A stretch of 22,748 nt of DNA from a virus (IMGVR_UViG_3300025030_000430:1-22748), one strand, 5' to 3'; positions 1 to 6,981 are shown, numbered from the stretch's first letter. The notes: generated by a model from the letters alone, not told the origin. Numbers and translations: made by a program.

Positions 1-347
1 CCGGACGCAGCGCGAACGGACACCTTGATCTTCATCGGGCGACCGTGGAGCTGCTGGCTGTCCTGCACCTGCAACACACCAGTAGCGTGGCAGATCGCGC
101 TCAGTTGCTTGTAAGCAATTTCCTGAGCGACCGGATTGGCGTTGCGGAGGTTCAGACGTCCGAACACCTTGCGGTTGGCGTACTGACCGTCCAGGACACT
201 GAAGCGGAGCTCCAGGTAGGCACCGGAACCGTCCTTCGTCGGCTTCATTTTCGACTGGTCGATTTGTGCGTTGTACCATCCGGCCGGGATAGCTTCGATG
301 GAATCAGCGGGGGAGACGGTGTTAGCGTCAAAGTTCAATTGTGCCAT
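1..347 (-). CDS. DUF669-type phage protein, probable ssDNA-binding partner of the adjacent recombination ATPase (partial, C-terminus off window)
   Basis: The reading frame starts at the ATG at 347 and runs open to the left edge, giving about 115 N-terminal residues (begins MAQLNFDANTVSPADSIEAI). A good TAGGAG site lies just upstream of the ATG. The pattern 'IPAGWYNAQIDQSKMKPTKD' followed by 'YLELRFSVLDGQYANRKVF' is the one I know from DUF669 phage proteins, which usually sit directly downstream of a Sak4/AAA_24 ATPase, as here. They are generally taken to be OB-fold-like single-strand DNA-binding proteins. The family match is by recognition of sequence pattern, and the ssDNA-binding role is inferred from family and context. 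Only four bases separate its ATG from the stop of the upstream ATPase gene, so the two are surely co-transcribed. Confidence 0.8.
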   Translation of the reverse strand, partial: MAQLNFDANTVSPADSIEAIPAGWYNAQIDQSKMKPTKDGSGAYLELRFSVLDGQYANRKVFGRLNLRNANPVAQEIAYKQLSAICHATGVLQVQDSQQLHGRPMKIKVSVRAAS

Positions 348-351
348 GGTT

Positions 352-1032
352 TCAAGCTCCTAAGATTTTCGCGAAAAGTTGTGCCAGGTGGGGCGGTTCT
401 ACGGCAGCCAGGACACCTGAGCGATCCTTGGCTTCGTATTGGAGGTCAGGTTGAGTCTGCAAGAAGCGATATGACTCACCCTGAGGCGTCTTGTTAATAC
501 CGAGGCGGAATACCTCGTCGAAGAAGTAGGGCAGTTTGGAGGCCAACTTGCTGCCAGGCATTGAGGGTCCGTACTTGACCACACCTGTCAGCTCGTCCTT
601 CGTGGGCTCCATCTTTGCGCTCATATACACGTTGCGGCCCGGAAGGTCACGGAAGAGGCGGATGGTGGTTTCCATCTTCTCGATCAGTTCCCCGTATGCT
701 TGGCGCGGATCCTTGGCCTGCCGCTTCGCGTTGTTGAGCACCACTTCACCAATCTCGGACAGGCTATCAATGCAGATGGTCTGAAACTGCTTGGCTTCCG
801 CACTGCGCTCGCACCACGCATAGACGTCGCGAAGGTCATCCACTGTGGTCACTTTGACCATCGGGATCTGCATGTTGCGGAGGGACAGCTCGCCACCCTC
901 GGCAGAGATCAAGAACGGTGCTGGTGCAGTGCTCGCCAGCACGGTTTTACCCGCTCCCGCTTGCCCATAGACCAACACCTTCACACCGTTGAGTGCAGCA
1001 GCGCGATCGGTAGTTGTGAAATTCAATGCCAT
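352..1032 (-). CDS. Sak4-like / AAA_24 phage nucleotide-binding ATPase
   Basis: This 226-aa protein has a clear P-loop, GQAGAGKT at residues 23-30, and a Walker B-like strand TICIDS with Asp89. The region 'EGGELSLRNMQIP' after the first strand is typical of phage AAA_24 (RecA-core) ATPases. Members of this group include Sak4, a minimal Rad51/RecA-like protein that promotes single-strand annealing together with a phage SSB. The DUF669 gene immediately downstream and the DNA ligase upstream fit a homologous recombination or replication-repair role in the host cytoplasm. The gap to the ligase stop is nine bases, indicating one operon. The ATPase assignment is secure; annealing or recombinase activity is inferred from family and neighbours. 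Confidence 0.88.
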   Translation of the reverse strand: MALNFTTTDRAAALNGVKVLVYGQAGAGKTVLASTAPAPFLISAEGGELSLRNMQIPMVKVTTVDDLRDVYAWCERSAEAKQFQTICIDSLSEIGEVVLNNAKRQAKDPRQAYGELIEKMETTIRLFRDLPGRNVYMSAKMEPTKDELTGVVKYGPSMPGSKLASKLPYFFDEVFRLGINKTPQGESYRFLQTQPDLQYEAKDRSGVLAAVEPPHLAQLFAKILGA

Positions 1033-1041
1033 TGTGGCCCC

Positions 1042-1935
1042 TTACATATCAATCAGGTCACGGAAACCGAGCCACACCGGAAAGCGTGGCGCGTCCTTGA
1101 CGCCTATCTCGAAATGCTTGTATTTGACGATCGCACCGACCAATCGGTCTCGCTGCTGCCAAATCTGCTTCCGGTGAATAGCAGTGTATCCCGTTCCGAT
1201 CTTGAAGGCAATACCAGTCGCGCAGTCTTCAACCTGCAAAGCGCCAAGGGTACCCATCGGAACAAGGTTTTCCTGATGACTGCTGCGCTTTGTGTGCCCT
1301 AGCTCATCAAGCTGCGCCTCGTTGGCGTTGTGCATCAACTCTTCGAATCCGGTGATCCGTGCTTCGCCATCGCTGAATCGCTTGAGCTTGAGCAGGTAGC
1401 CTTCACGCGCTGTGCTGCGCCCATGCTTGTAGAGGCCTGCGGGCGAACGTAGCATCACGCCTTCGTAACCCTGAACGAGCACTTCGGATTCGTATTGCAA
1501 GAGCTGCTCTTCGCTGGTGATGTACCGTTGCTCCAGCAGCTTGACGCGAGGGAACTTGTCACCATCAACAATATCGGTCACGCCACCAATAAGACGCGGG
1601 AGCCTGTGGTTGTAAGGTCGCTTCGGATCAGGGTCGTTGAAGTAATCAAAGACGTAGAACGTGAAGTCAGGAGCTCCGTCCTGTGACATGACCCCGCTAC
1701 TGGTGACACGATATACGTCTTCGGCAGCAGGCGGGCCCACAATGAGCTCACCGTCCAGACCTTCCAGCATGGGGTTCCCGAGGTACTGCTGCACAACCCG
1801 ATTCGGGATCGGCTTCAGTGTGCGGGACAGGGCTTGCGCCCCGCTGACCACACATCGAACGCCGTCCAGCTTCGGGCTCGCATACAGAGGGAACACCAGC
1901 TTCGCAGGTGCTCCCACAGCGAGCATCGGCTTCAC
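1042..1935 (-). CDS. ATP-dependent DNA ligase
   Basis: This 297-aa protein shows the nucleotidyltransferase motifs in order: motif I KLDG with the adenylated Lys22, an LDGEL segment with Glu63, motif III around FYVFDYF (91-99), motif IV EGVMLR (158-163) and motif V LLKLK (181-185). A short OB-fold-type C-terminal domain follows. The size is that of small phage ligases lacking an N-terminal DNA-binding domain (T7-like group). It would seal nicks during phage replication, recombination or repair. The start is a GTG at 1935 lying inside the CTGTGA end of the upstream 49-aa gene, so translation is coupled. An internal ATG at codon 4 is an alternative, but the GTG fits the operon spacing. Confidence 0.93.
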   Translation of the reverse strand: MKPMLAVGAPAKLVFPLYASPKLDGVRCVVSGAQALSRTLKPIPNRVVQQYLGNPMLEGLDGELIVGPPAAEDVYRVTSSGVMSQDGAPDFTFYVFDYFNDPDPKRPYNHRLPRLIGGVTDIVDGDKFPRVKLLEQRYITSEEQLLQYESEVLVQGYEGVMLRSPAGLYKHGRSTAREGYLLKLKRFSDGEARITGFEELMHNANEAQLDELGHTKRSSHQENLVPMGTLGALQVEDCATGIAFKIGTGYTAIHRKQIWQQRDRLVGAIVKYKHFEIGVKDAPRFPVWLGFRDLIDM

Positions 1936-2081
1936 AGAGGAACCTCCTCGCGGCGGATGTTGCCCTTGGCGTCCTTGAACGTGACGAGCACCGGAGCTGG
2001 CTTATAACCGAGCGCCTTTGCCATCAGGTATGACAGGATCGTCGGCTGCTGACGCTCCAAAAGAGTGACGGACTTGTTCAT
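1932..2081 (-). CDS. Small conserved-looking protein of unknown function (49 aa)
   Basis: A 49-aa frame (MNKSVTLLERQQPTILSYLM...) fills the space between the ThyX and ligase genes exactly. Its ATG overlaps the ThyX stop as ATGA (2078-2081), and its TGA overlaps the GTG of the ligase gene. An AAGGAA site precedes the ATG. Overlaps at both ends are strong evidence that it is translated. The predicted fold is an N-terminal helix (about 4-25) followed by two strands (31-36 and 41-47, VLVTFKDAKGNIRREEV). I do not recognise the family. The position suggests an accessory role in DNA metabolism, but nothing in the sequence proves it. Confidence 0.75.
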   Translation of the reverse strand: MNKSVTLLERQQPTILSYLMAKALGYKPAPVLVTFKDAKGNIRREEVPL

Positions 2082-2782
2082 GCGACGAGTTCCTTGTAGA
2101 GGTTAATGAGGCCCGGGATGGTAGGCTCCAGCAGCTCGACCACTGCATTGGCGTAGGCTTGCGCTTCCACCTGTGCGTGGCTGTGCGTCCGCAGTGCCAG
2201 GAAGTGCATAAGGTTCCGGAGGTCTTGCTTCCAGAGCCAGTGCGTGTAGTGGTTCAAGGATAAGAACAAGCGTGCGTGCTCGGGTGCCACGCCTCGCCCA
2301 ATAGCCTGCTCGTACATCTCATAACCCTCCTGGCAATGAAGGTTGAGATAATGCTTGAATTGCTCTTGGCTATCCTGATCCAGGTTGTCTTCCTGCCCCT
2401 GCTTCTTGTTGGCAGCTTTGCCACCCACGACTTCGGGAATGTACCATTCCGCAGGAAGCGTCACATAACGACCGCTCACCTCGTTGAGTGCAGCGGTGCG
2501 GTGACGCACAAACTGCCGAGCGACAAAGATGGGCAGCTTCATTTCCAGCCACACCTCGATGGACTCGAATGGGGTCATGTGCTTATTCGCCAGCAGGTAG
2601 CGGTTCAGCTTCATCTCGATTTCGTACGAACGCTCCAGGTCGGAAGCGTCAAACGACATGCGGGCACTGTTTGCCACATCAACGTCGCTGGCGTCAAACT
2701 CTGCGTCTGCCCGGCGGGTGGGCCCCGCAATGTTGCGGAGCGTCACAAAGCCGTGGTCGAGGACTTTCTTGGTGTGCGTCAT
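2078..2782 (-). CDS. thyX: Flavin-dependent thymidylate synthase ThyX
   Basis: The 234-aa product carries the ThyX signature RHRX7S (Arg93-His94-Arg95 to Ser103, within FVRHRTAALNEVSGRY), which binds FAD and dUMP. It also has the C-terminal DLRNLMHFLALR segment typical of the tetramer active site. ThyX methylates dUMP to dTMP using methylene-tetrahydrofolate and NADPH, supplying thymidine nucleotides for phage DNA synthesis. Length matches the family (about 210-260 aa). It overlaps the upstream 144-aa gene by four bases (ATGA-type) and the downstream 49-aa gene likewise, so it is translationally embedded in the operon. A residue stretch rich in Lys, Gln, Asp and Asn (about 117-135) looks like an insertion loop before the helical C-terminal part. 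Confidence 0.96.
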   Translation of the reverse strand: MTHTKKVLDHGFVTLRNIAGPTRRADAEFDASDVDVANSARMSFDASDLERSYEIEMKLNRYLLANKHMTPFESIEVWLEMKLPIFVARQFVRHRTAALNEVSGRYVTLPAEWYIPEVVGGKAANKKQGQEDNLDQDSQEQFKHYLNLHCQEGYEMYEQAIGRGVAPEHARLFLSLNHYTHWLWKQDLRNLMHFLALRTHSHAQVEAQAYANAVVELLEPTIPGLINLYKELVA

Positions 2783-3213
2783 GCTTGCTCACCCGCTTTC
2801 TTGGCCTTCGCGGGCAGCACGATTTCAAGCGCAGGAGAACCGGGCTTCACAATCAAAGCACGGTCAAAGAGCTGGCGCTGCTCTTCGGTCAGCGTGCGGT
2901 ACTCCTTGAGCACAAGGCTCGGCTTGTATTGCACCAGCGCATCGGCGGAGATGCCAGCTTGCGCGAACTGTTCTTTCATTGCACCCAGGGCGCCCGGGTC
3001 AATGTCGCGGTTGATAGTGTATTTGCCCTTCAGCACCCATCCGTCAGCCAGCGGTGCGGAGTTGGTGCCTTCGGTCGGTGCAGGGAAGTAGGCACCGAAG
3101 ATCTTCTGGCGCAGCAGCATCTCGGACGCTTTGATGCGCTTCAGTTCGTCTTGCAGCCGATACCATTCTGCCAGGTCTTCCTGGGATACAGCATTGTTTG
3201 GAATAGAGGTCAT
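2779..3213 (-). CDS. Conserved-type phage protein of unknown function (144 aa)
   Basis: The protein begins with a predicted helix rich in charged residues (about 10-40, EDLAEWYRLQDELKRIKASE), followed by 'FGAYFPAPTEGTNSAPLADG', a small beta region, and a C-terminal part 'LTEEQRQLFDRALIVKPGSP'. The tail is Lys/Ala rich. I have the impression of similar proteins in replication operons of podo- and siphoviruses beside DUF669/AAA_24 genes, but cannot assign a function. It lies six bases from the stop of the MazG-like gene and overlaps ThyX by four bases, so it belongs to the same transcript. There is no signal peptide or membrane segment. Confidence 0.85.
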   Translation of the reverse strand: MTSIPNNAVSQEDLAEWYRLQDELKRIKASEMLLRQKIFGAYFPAPTEGTNSAPLADGWVLKGKYTINRDIDPGALGAMKEQFAQAGISADALVQYKPSLVLKEYRTLTEEQRQLFDRALIVKPGSPALEIVLPAKAKKAGEQA

Positions 3214-3219
3214 GTTGTG

Positions 3220-3603
3220 TTACTCCTGCGAAAAGAGTTCGCCTTGGGCGGGGTTCTTGTCAGCGCGTTCTTGCGCGTGTTTGTCGCTGTAGGTGCCGGA
3301 GCTGTAACGCTTGGACAGCTTGGCGATGTTGTGGTCAAGCACTTCCTGGCGGGTGATGCCCAGACCCTGGCGCAGGCCTTCCATGTAGAACTCCAGGTCG
3401 CCCAGCTCTTCAACCACGTTCTCGCGGTCAATGGGCTTGCGGTAGATGGCAGCTTTCTTGACAGCGTCCAGCAGTTCGCCAGCTTCACCAGCGATGCCGA
3501 CTGCCATGTGCAGCGAGTGGGCGTCTTCAGCGGTCAGGGTTGCAACAATGTCGGCGCCGGGCTTGGCAAGCGCAGCAACGAGTTCGGGGTGTGTCACGTT
3601 CAT
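3220..3603 (-). CDS. MazG-like nucleotide pyrophosphohydrolase
   Basis: The 127-aa product has the all-alpha NTP-PPase metal-binding pattern: EAGE (Glu40, Glu43) on one helix and EELGDLEFYM (Glu66, Asp69) on the next, separated by the usual YRK loop. The C-terminal KLSKRYSSGTYSDKHAQERADK is typical of phage MazG-like proteins. Such enzymes hydrolyse (d)NTPs to monophosphates plus pyrophosphate, or degrade alarmone-type nucleotides. With ThyX two genes away, nucleotide-pool control during phage replication is the likely role; the actual substrate cannot be read from sequence. A TAGGAG ribosome binding site precedes the ATG. A 68-bp gap upstream, the largest within the left operon apart from the one before the HTH gene, may hold a secondary promoter. 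Confidence 0.9.
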   Translation of the reverse strand: MNVTHPELVAALAKPGADIVATLTAEDAHSLHMAVGIAGEAGELLDAVKKAAIYRKPIDRENVVEELGDLEFYMEGLRQGLGITRQEVLDHNIAKLSKRYSSGTYSDKHAQERADKNPAQGELFSQE

Positions 3604-3639
3604 CGGTCTCTCCTAGTGAGTGCGGAATGCACGGTTGTT

Positions 3640-3668
3640 AATGTAACGGAGCCTGCGTTAAGAAGCAA
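3640..3668 (-). promoter_or_regulatory. Possible sigma70-type promoter for the mazG-thyX-ligase segment
   Basis: On the minus strand TTGCTT (3668-3663) is separated by 17 bases from TACATT (3645-3640), 37 bases before the MazG-like start. The -35 and -10 match consensus at 3-4 of 6 positions each. It lies in the only sizeable gap (3604-3671) of the lower operon, which supports it, but the match is weak. Confidence 0.28.
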
Positions 3669-3671
3669 ATA

Positions 3672-5918
3672 TCAAAGCACATCAGGAAGGCTGACGATAC
3701 GATAACACTTACCAGTGAAGTTCCATTCGGGCGGAACCTTGTCTTTAGCAACCTCCACCAGATACCCGCTATCAACAAGACTGCGGATGGTGTGGTCCAG
3801 TGCAAGCGTCTGCCCGAGCTTGTGCTTGACGAATGAGTTCGTTCGCTGCAAACGGATCTGGAGGTATTTCCGAGCGACCACACCAGACTTCCGCATCTCG
3901 TCCGGTATCTTGTATCCTGACGAGATGGGGTGTTGCAGGTAGTCGGCAAGCGTTGCCAGCAGCTTACGCTCGCGCACAATGTCACCGTCACCCACATCAC
4001 CGTCCGACATCTTACGTCGCATGATGGAAATATCGCGGTGAATGAGGTTGAGCGCCCATTCTGCGTGCTCCTCTGTCACAACAGGTGACGCAGGACAATC
4101 CGTGACCGCCATCAAGCCTGCAACCTTCAAAGTCTTCAGGTGAGCACGGTTCCACATCTGCCGCCAGGACTCGTCGTCCGTTGCGTTGATCTGCTGGTCG
4201 CAATGTTTGTCAAATGCGTCAAGCATGATCTGAGCTTCGCGGGACAATGCAACGTCCCTGAACCCGCCAGGCGGGCACTGCATGACAGCGTTAGCACCGT
4301 TCAACAGGATCTCATAAAGGTCACCCGGGATGGGAATACTGTTCGCAGTGTTGAATTCAGGCCTAAGACCAGCGTACTCGATCACAATGAAGCGGGACAT
4401 AAAACCATCCTGCATCATTGTATTCGTCAAAGACTCGTAGAACGTGTCAGGTGTTGTTTCTCCAATCATGCTGTACGCAACACCGTTCGTCGATGCGATG
4501 TTCTTTTCCTTGTCGCTGTATCCGATACCGCCAACAATGGTGCCCGCGCTGGACTTCTGATACAGGTTTGTCATCACGGTACGCAGAGACGACATCGGAC
4601 CCTCAGTGTGGTCATCTGACATCTTCCGCAGCTTGCGCCCCCATTCACCAGCCACATTGACAAAGCTGCCTGACTTGCTATTGCTGATCGCTTTCACCAG
4701 TGCTGGGCCAGATGCGTAGTCGCTAAAATCCACAAACTCCGAGAACGCAGTGGCACCCGAGTTCATCATAACGTGGGACAGCTTGCTGATGCTGCTGTGC
4801 ATTGCTTCTTTTCCGACTGCACTGCGAGCCACGAGCACGATGTAGAGGTTAAGACCGCTCCCGCTGATGTTGTAGGCTCGACCATACAAACCAGCGACAA
4901 GACCTAGGGCAGACACAATGGCAACCTCTCGCACGGGACGCGGTGCAAGCGCATAGAACCAGCGGGCAAGCTCACCCACATAGCCCGGAGGCCACTCCAG
5001 CGTCGATTCCGTTGCAACGGGGAGCAAGCGTTGCGGCGCAACCTGGGCCACAAGCTGCACAGCGTTGGCCTGGGCCATTACCACAGCAGCGTCCTCGCGT
5101 TGCTGCCGACCGCGAATCATCGCCAACGTGCGATCAAGATAACGATTATTCTTTTGTGCTTTGTCCCGTTGTCCAAGACCTGACAGTCTAAACAGGCGCC
5201 TGACTTGCTCGTTGGATTTAGAGTAGAAACACAGCATTGACAGCAACGACAAATCTGCCTCGGATTGGGATGGGTAGCCAATGCCTGCCCAGTCGCCTGT
5301 CCAGAGCTGCTTGAACTTGTCACCGTTCGAAGCGTCAGCCGCCTTCTGCCAGAGTTGTTCGTCGGTAATGGTTTCATCCTGCTCCACCAGTTCCACGTGA
5401 TTGGTCTGTGCAGCAGCACGAATCTCCGCCACCAGCAAGTCCAGCAGCTCTTGCCGCTGCTCAACTGGTTTTGCGAAGCCTGGAAGGGTGTCCCCTGTGC
5501 AGATAATGAAACGCTGCTGCGAATACACCTCCACACCGTCACGACGGCAACCCATGCCCACCTTACCTCGGATCCAGATGTGCAAGCCCCGCCCCGAGCG
5601 CGAGCGTTCCGTGTAACTGTCAAACGCTTGCACAATCTTCCAGAACCGATCAAGCTGCTCTGGTGGCGTGTTATCTTTGACGTCAAGGTCAATGCAGGTG
5701 AAGTCGTCGTCTTCCGACAACACGAAACCAATGCCCGCATCGTTGCCCCATTGGGCAGCAGTGAGCGCCGTGCTATACCAGTCTGACCAGTTGGAAGGGT
5801 TTGTGACGCTGGCACGGTGCCCGCTGGTGGTGAAAGGGCTCTTGTCCGGTGCAGCGATGCACCACTTGGGCACATACTTCAGGTCGTCGGGTAACTGTTC
5901 CCATTGCTGTGGAATCAT
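3672..5918 (-). CDS. Primase-polymerase (NrS-1-like PrimPol) fused to a DUF3987-like helicase/ATPase domain
   Basis: This 748-aa protein begins with a PrimPol catalytic domain (about 1-170). It has CIDLDV with Asp77 and Asp79, SGRGLHIW with His113, and GVEVYSQQRFIICTGD with Glu130 as the third acid. A segment at about 185-268 (KFKQLWTGDW...SEADLSLLSMLCFY...RDKAQKNNRYLDRTL) resembles the helicase-binding domain of the NrS-1 polymerase family. The remainder (about 300-740) resembles DUF3987 phage helicase-like domains, but its P-loop reads ARSAVGKE (364-371), lacking the first Gly and the final Ser/Thr. It would prime, and perhaps extend, DNA and couple this to unwinding at the replication fork. 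No separate DNA polymerase gene is visible in the window. Its ATG overlaps the HTH gene stop by four bases. Confidence 0.9.
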   Translation of the reverse strand: MIPQQWEQLPDDLKYVPKWCIAAPDKSPFTTSGHRASVTNPSNWSDWYSTALTAAQWGNDAGIGFVLSEDDDFTCIDLDVKDNTPPEQLDRFWKIVQAFDSYTERSRSGRGLHIWIRGKVGMGCRRDGVEVYSQQRFIICTGDTLPGFAKPVEQRQELLDLLVAEIRAAAQTNHVELVEQDETITDEQLWQKAADASNGDKFKQLWTGDWAGIGYPSQSEADLSLLSMLCFYSKSNEQVRRLFRLSGLGQRDKAQKNNRYLDRTLAMIRGRQQREDAAVVMAQANAVQLVAQVAPQRLLPVATESTLEWPPGYVGELARWFYALAPRPVREVAIVSALGLVAGLYGRAYNISGSGLNLYIVLVARSAVGKEAMHSSISKLSHVMMNSGATAFSEFVDFSDYASGPALVKAISNSKSGSFVNVAGEWGRKLRKMSDDHTEGPMSSLRTVMTNLYQKSSAGTIVGGIGYSDKEKNIASTNGVAYSMIGETTPDTFYESLTNTMMQDGFMSRFIVIEYAGLRPEFNTANSIPIPGDLYEILLNGANAVMQCPPGGFRDVALSREAQIMLDAFDKHCDQQINATDDESWRQMWNRAHLKTLKVAGLMAVTDCPASPVVTEEHAEWALNLIHRDISIMRRKMSDGDVGDGDIVRERKLLATLADYLQHPISSGYKIPDEMRKSGVVARKYLQIRLQRTNSFVKHKLGQTLALDHTIRSLVDSGYLVEVAKDKVPPEWNFTGKCYRIVSLPDVL

Positions 5919-6154
5919 GCAGTAGCTCCCCGACGAGCATCTAGAATGATCTTCCAGGCGTCCAAGTAATCCGAAACCTTGGACCGTTCCCAGATAAAGA
6001 TCTTGCCCTGGATGTCGATGGGGTCAGGGAGCTTACCCGTGCGGCGTGCGAGCAGAATGGTGGTTCGTGTCACGCCCAGCTTTTCCATAATCTCCGAGCT
6101 TGTGATATACCGCTCGTCAAATTCGCGCTGGGCGTCATTGACATTCGACGTCAT
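5915..6154 (-). CDS. Small helix-turn-helix DNA-binding protein (AlpA/excisionase-like)
   Basis: I chose the ATG at 6154 (79 aa), which has an AGGA site seven bases upstream. An in-frame ATG at 6220 would add 22 residues, but it would place the promoter-like element at 6187-6215 inside the gene. Residues about 16-68 (RYITSSEIMEKLGVTRTTIL, then RRTGKLPDPIDIQGKIFIWE) form a winged HTH of the AlpA/MerR type, where a helix pair is followed by a short wing and a 'W-x-x-S-K-V' helix. It is translationally coupled to the primase-helicase gene (ATGA). It could be a replication initiator accessory factor that binds the origin, or a regulator acting on the inverted repeat upstream of its own gene; both are inferences. 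Confidence 0.85.
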   Translation of the reverse strand: MTSNVNDAQREFDERYITSSEIMEKLGVTRTTILLARRTGKLPDPIDIQGKIFIWERSKVSDYLDAWKIILDARRGATA

Positions 6155-6179
6155 ATTGGTATCCTGTGGTGAGGTGATT

Positions 6180-6218
6180 GCGTTGCATTGTACCGACTCA
6201 GCAAAGACATCGCAACGC
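6180..6218. repeat. Inverted repeat GCGTTGC/GCAACGC bracketing the promoter
   Basis: The arms 6180-6186 and 6212-6218 are perfectly complementary, with a 25-bp spacer. They lie in the 67-bp gap between the AT-hook-like gene and the HTH gene. The arm sequence resembles the GCGTTAGC arms of the inverted repeat at 6951-6981, suggesting a shared binding protein; this is inference. Confidence 0.5.
6187..6215 (-). promoter_or_regulatory. Candidate promoter for the HTH and primase-helicase genes
   Basis: On the minus strand TTGCGA (6215-6210) and TACAAT (6192-6187) are separated by exactly 17 bases, matching sigma70 consensus at 4/6 and 5/6. The HTH start is 33 bases beyond the -10. A perfect 7-bp inverted repeat, GCGTTGC (6180-6186) and GCAACGC (6212-6218), flanks the promoter. 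One arm overlaps the -35 and the other covers the predicted start site, an arrangement expected of an operator. Confidence 0.5.
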
Positions 6219-6221
6219 ACG

Positions 6222-6854
6222 TCACGGGATCCATTTTGGTGCCCCGCGTTCCTTCCATTCCGAATACTCCGCCAGGGCTTTCATATAAGCCTCTTTCAGC
6301 TCGTTGTAACGCACACGATACGCTTCGCACTCAGCAAGCCATTCCTGATAACGAGTTCCTTTTTCCGCCTTAGCGGCGTGGGCAGCTTCATTCCTCGGCC
6401 GCCCACGCTTCGGGCGCTCAATGAGGACTTCTTTGTGTGTGCGTGCCCGCTCATAAAGGCAATGCAGCATGAACGAGTCCGCATCTTCTGCAAGGAAAGC
6501 GACGTCGTGCTGCCACCAGTCTTCACCATTGGTAATGATGTAGATTGCATTCGGTATCATTCCAAAGCTGCGATTGAAGTCCGCTGCGACAAGCTCATGG
6601 GGTTTGGAGCCTGTGTATGTGCTGCGCTTCATTGCCTGGTTTGTTGGAATGGTTGTGGGCAGCTTCCCCGTGAGCATTGCACGATGCACCATTGAGCGGA
6701 GGAATGGTGCCCCCGATGGCCACAGGCCTTCCGGGTAGCCCGCAGCAACAGCAGCATCCAAGAAGGCGCGTTCGTACTGTGCAAAGTTGTTCTTGAAGTA
6801 TTCAGACGGCAAGGACGCGCCGATGAGGTCAGCTGATATGGGTTCGAGTTGCAT
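6222..6854 (-). CDS. Unknown phage protein with AT-hook-like basic motif
   Basis: The start at 6854 (MQLEPISADLIGASLPSEYF, 210 aa) is preferred over a frame-extended start at 6911. A strong AGGAG sits seven bases upstream, and the 6911 start would overlap the predicted promoter. Residues about 1-150 look globular and mixed alpha/beta, with no family I recognise. Around residues 146-152 there is ERPKRGRPRN, a close match to the AT-hook core (R-G-R-P flanked by basic residues), followed by a Lys/Glu/Ala-rich helical, probably coiled-coil, segment (about 155-200). The motif, and its position as first gene next to an AT-rich non-coding region, suggest DNA binding at the origin or promoters. This is inference; GRPRK motifs can also be fortuitous. 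Confidence 0.8.
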   Translation of the reverse strand: MQLEPISADLIGASLPSEYFKNNFAQYERAFLDAAVAAGYPEGLWPSGAPFLRSMVHRAMLTGKLPTTIPTNQAMKRSTYTGSKPHELVAADFNRSFGMIPNAIYIITNGEDWWQHDVAFLAEDADSFMLHCLYERARTHKEVLIERPKRGRPRNEAAHAAKAEKGTRYQEWLAECEAYRVRYNELKEAYMKALAEYSEWKERGAPKWIP

Positions 6855-6882
6855 GGTGTGCTCCTGAGTGAAAGTGCCATTT

Positions 6883-6911
6883 ATAATAGGTGGCAAACGG
6901 TCCCAGGGCAA
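6883..6911 (-). promoter_or_regulatory. Candidate leftward early promoter
   Basis: On the minus strand TTGCCC (6911-6906) and TATTAT (6888-6883) are separated by exactly 17 bases, matching consensus at 4/6 and 5/6. The first leftward gene begins 29 bases past the -10. This is the best sigma70-like match for starting the whole left operon. Confidence 0.5.
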
Positions 6912-6950
6912 CGATCATAAAATTAAAAAGACGTCGTGATATGCGGAGTT

Positions 6951-6981
6951 GCTAACGCTAAAAGATATGAATTGCGTTAGC
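6951..6981. repeat. Inverted repeat GCTAACGC / GCGTTAGC
   Basis: Perfect 8-bp arms at 6951-6958 and 6974-6981 are separated by a 15-bp AT-rich spacer. The right arm runs into TTAGCTGCTAA, a second short near-palindrome containing an ATTAGC box. It has no T-tract, so it is more likely a protein-binding site than a terminator. Confidence 0.55.

Noticed and set aside
2488-3705. A 405-codon plus-strand frame antisense to the thyX-mazG region
   Set aside because: It spans several genuine minus-strand genes with ATGA-type overlaps and recognisable motifs; the product is Cys/Arg/Gln-rich with no domain pattern.
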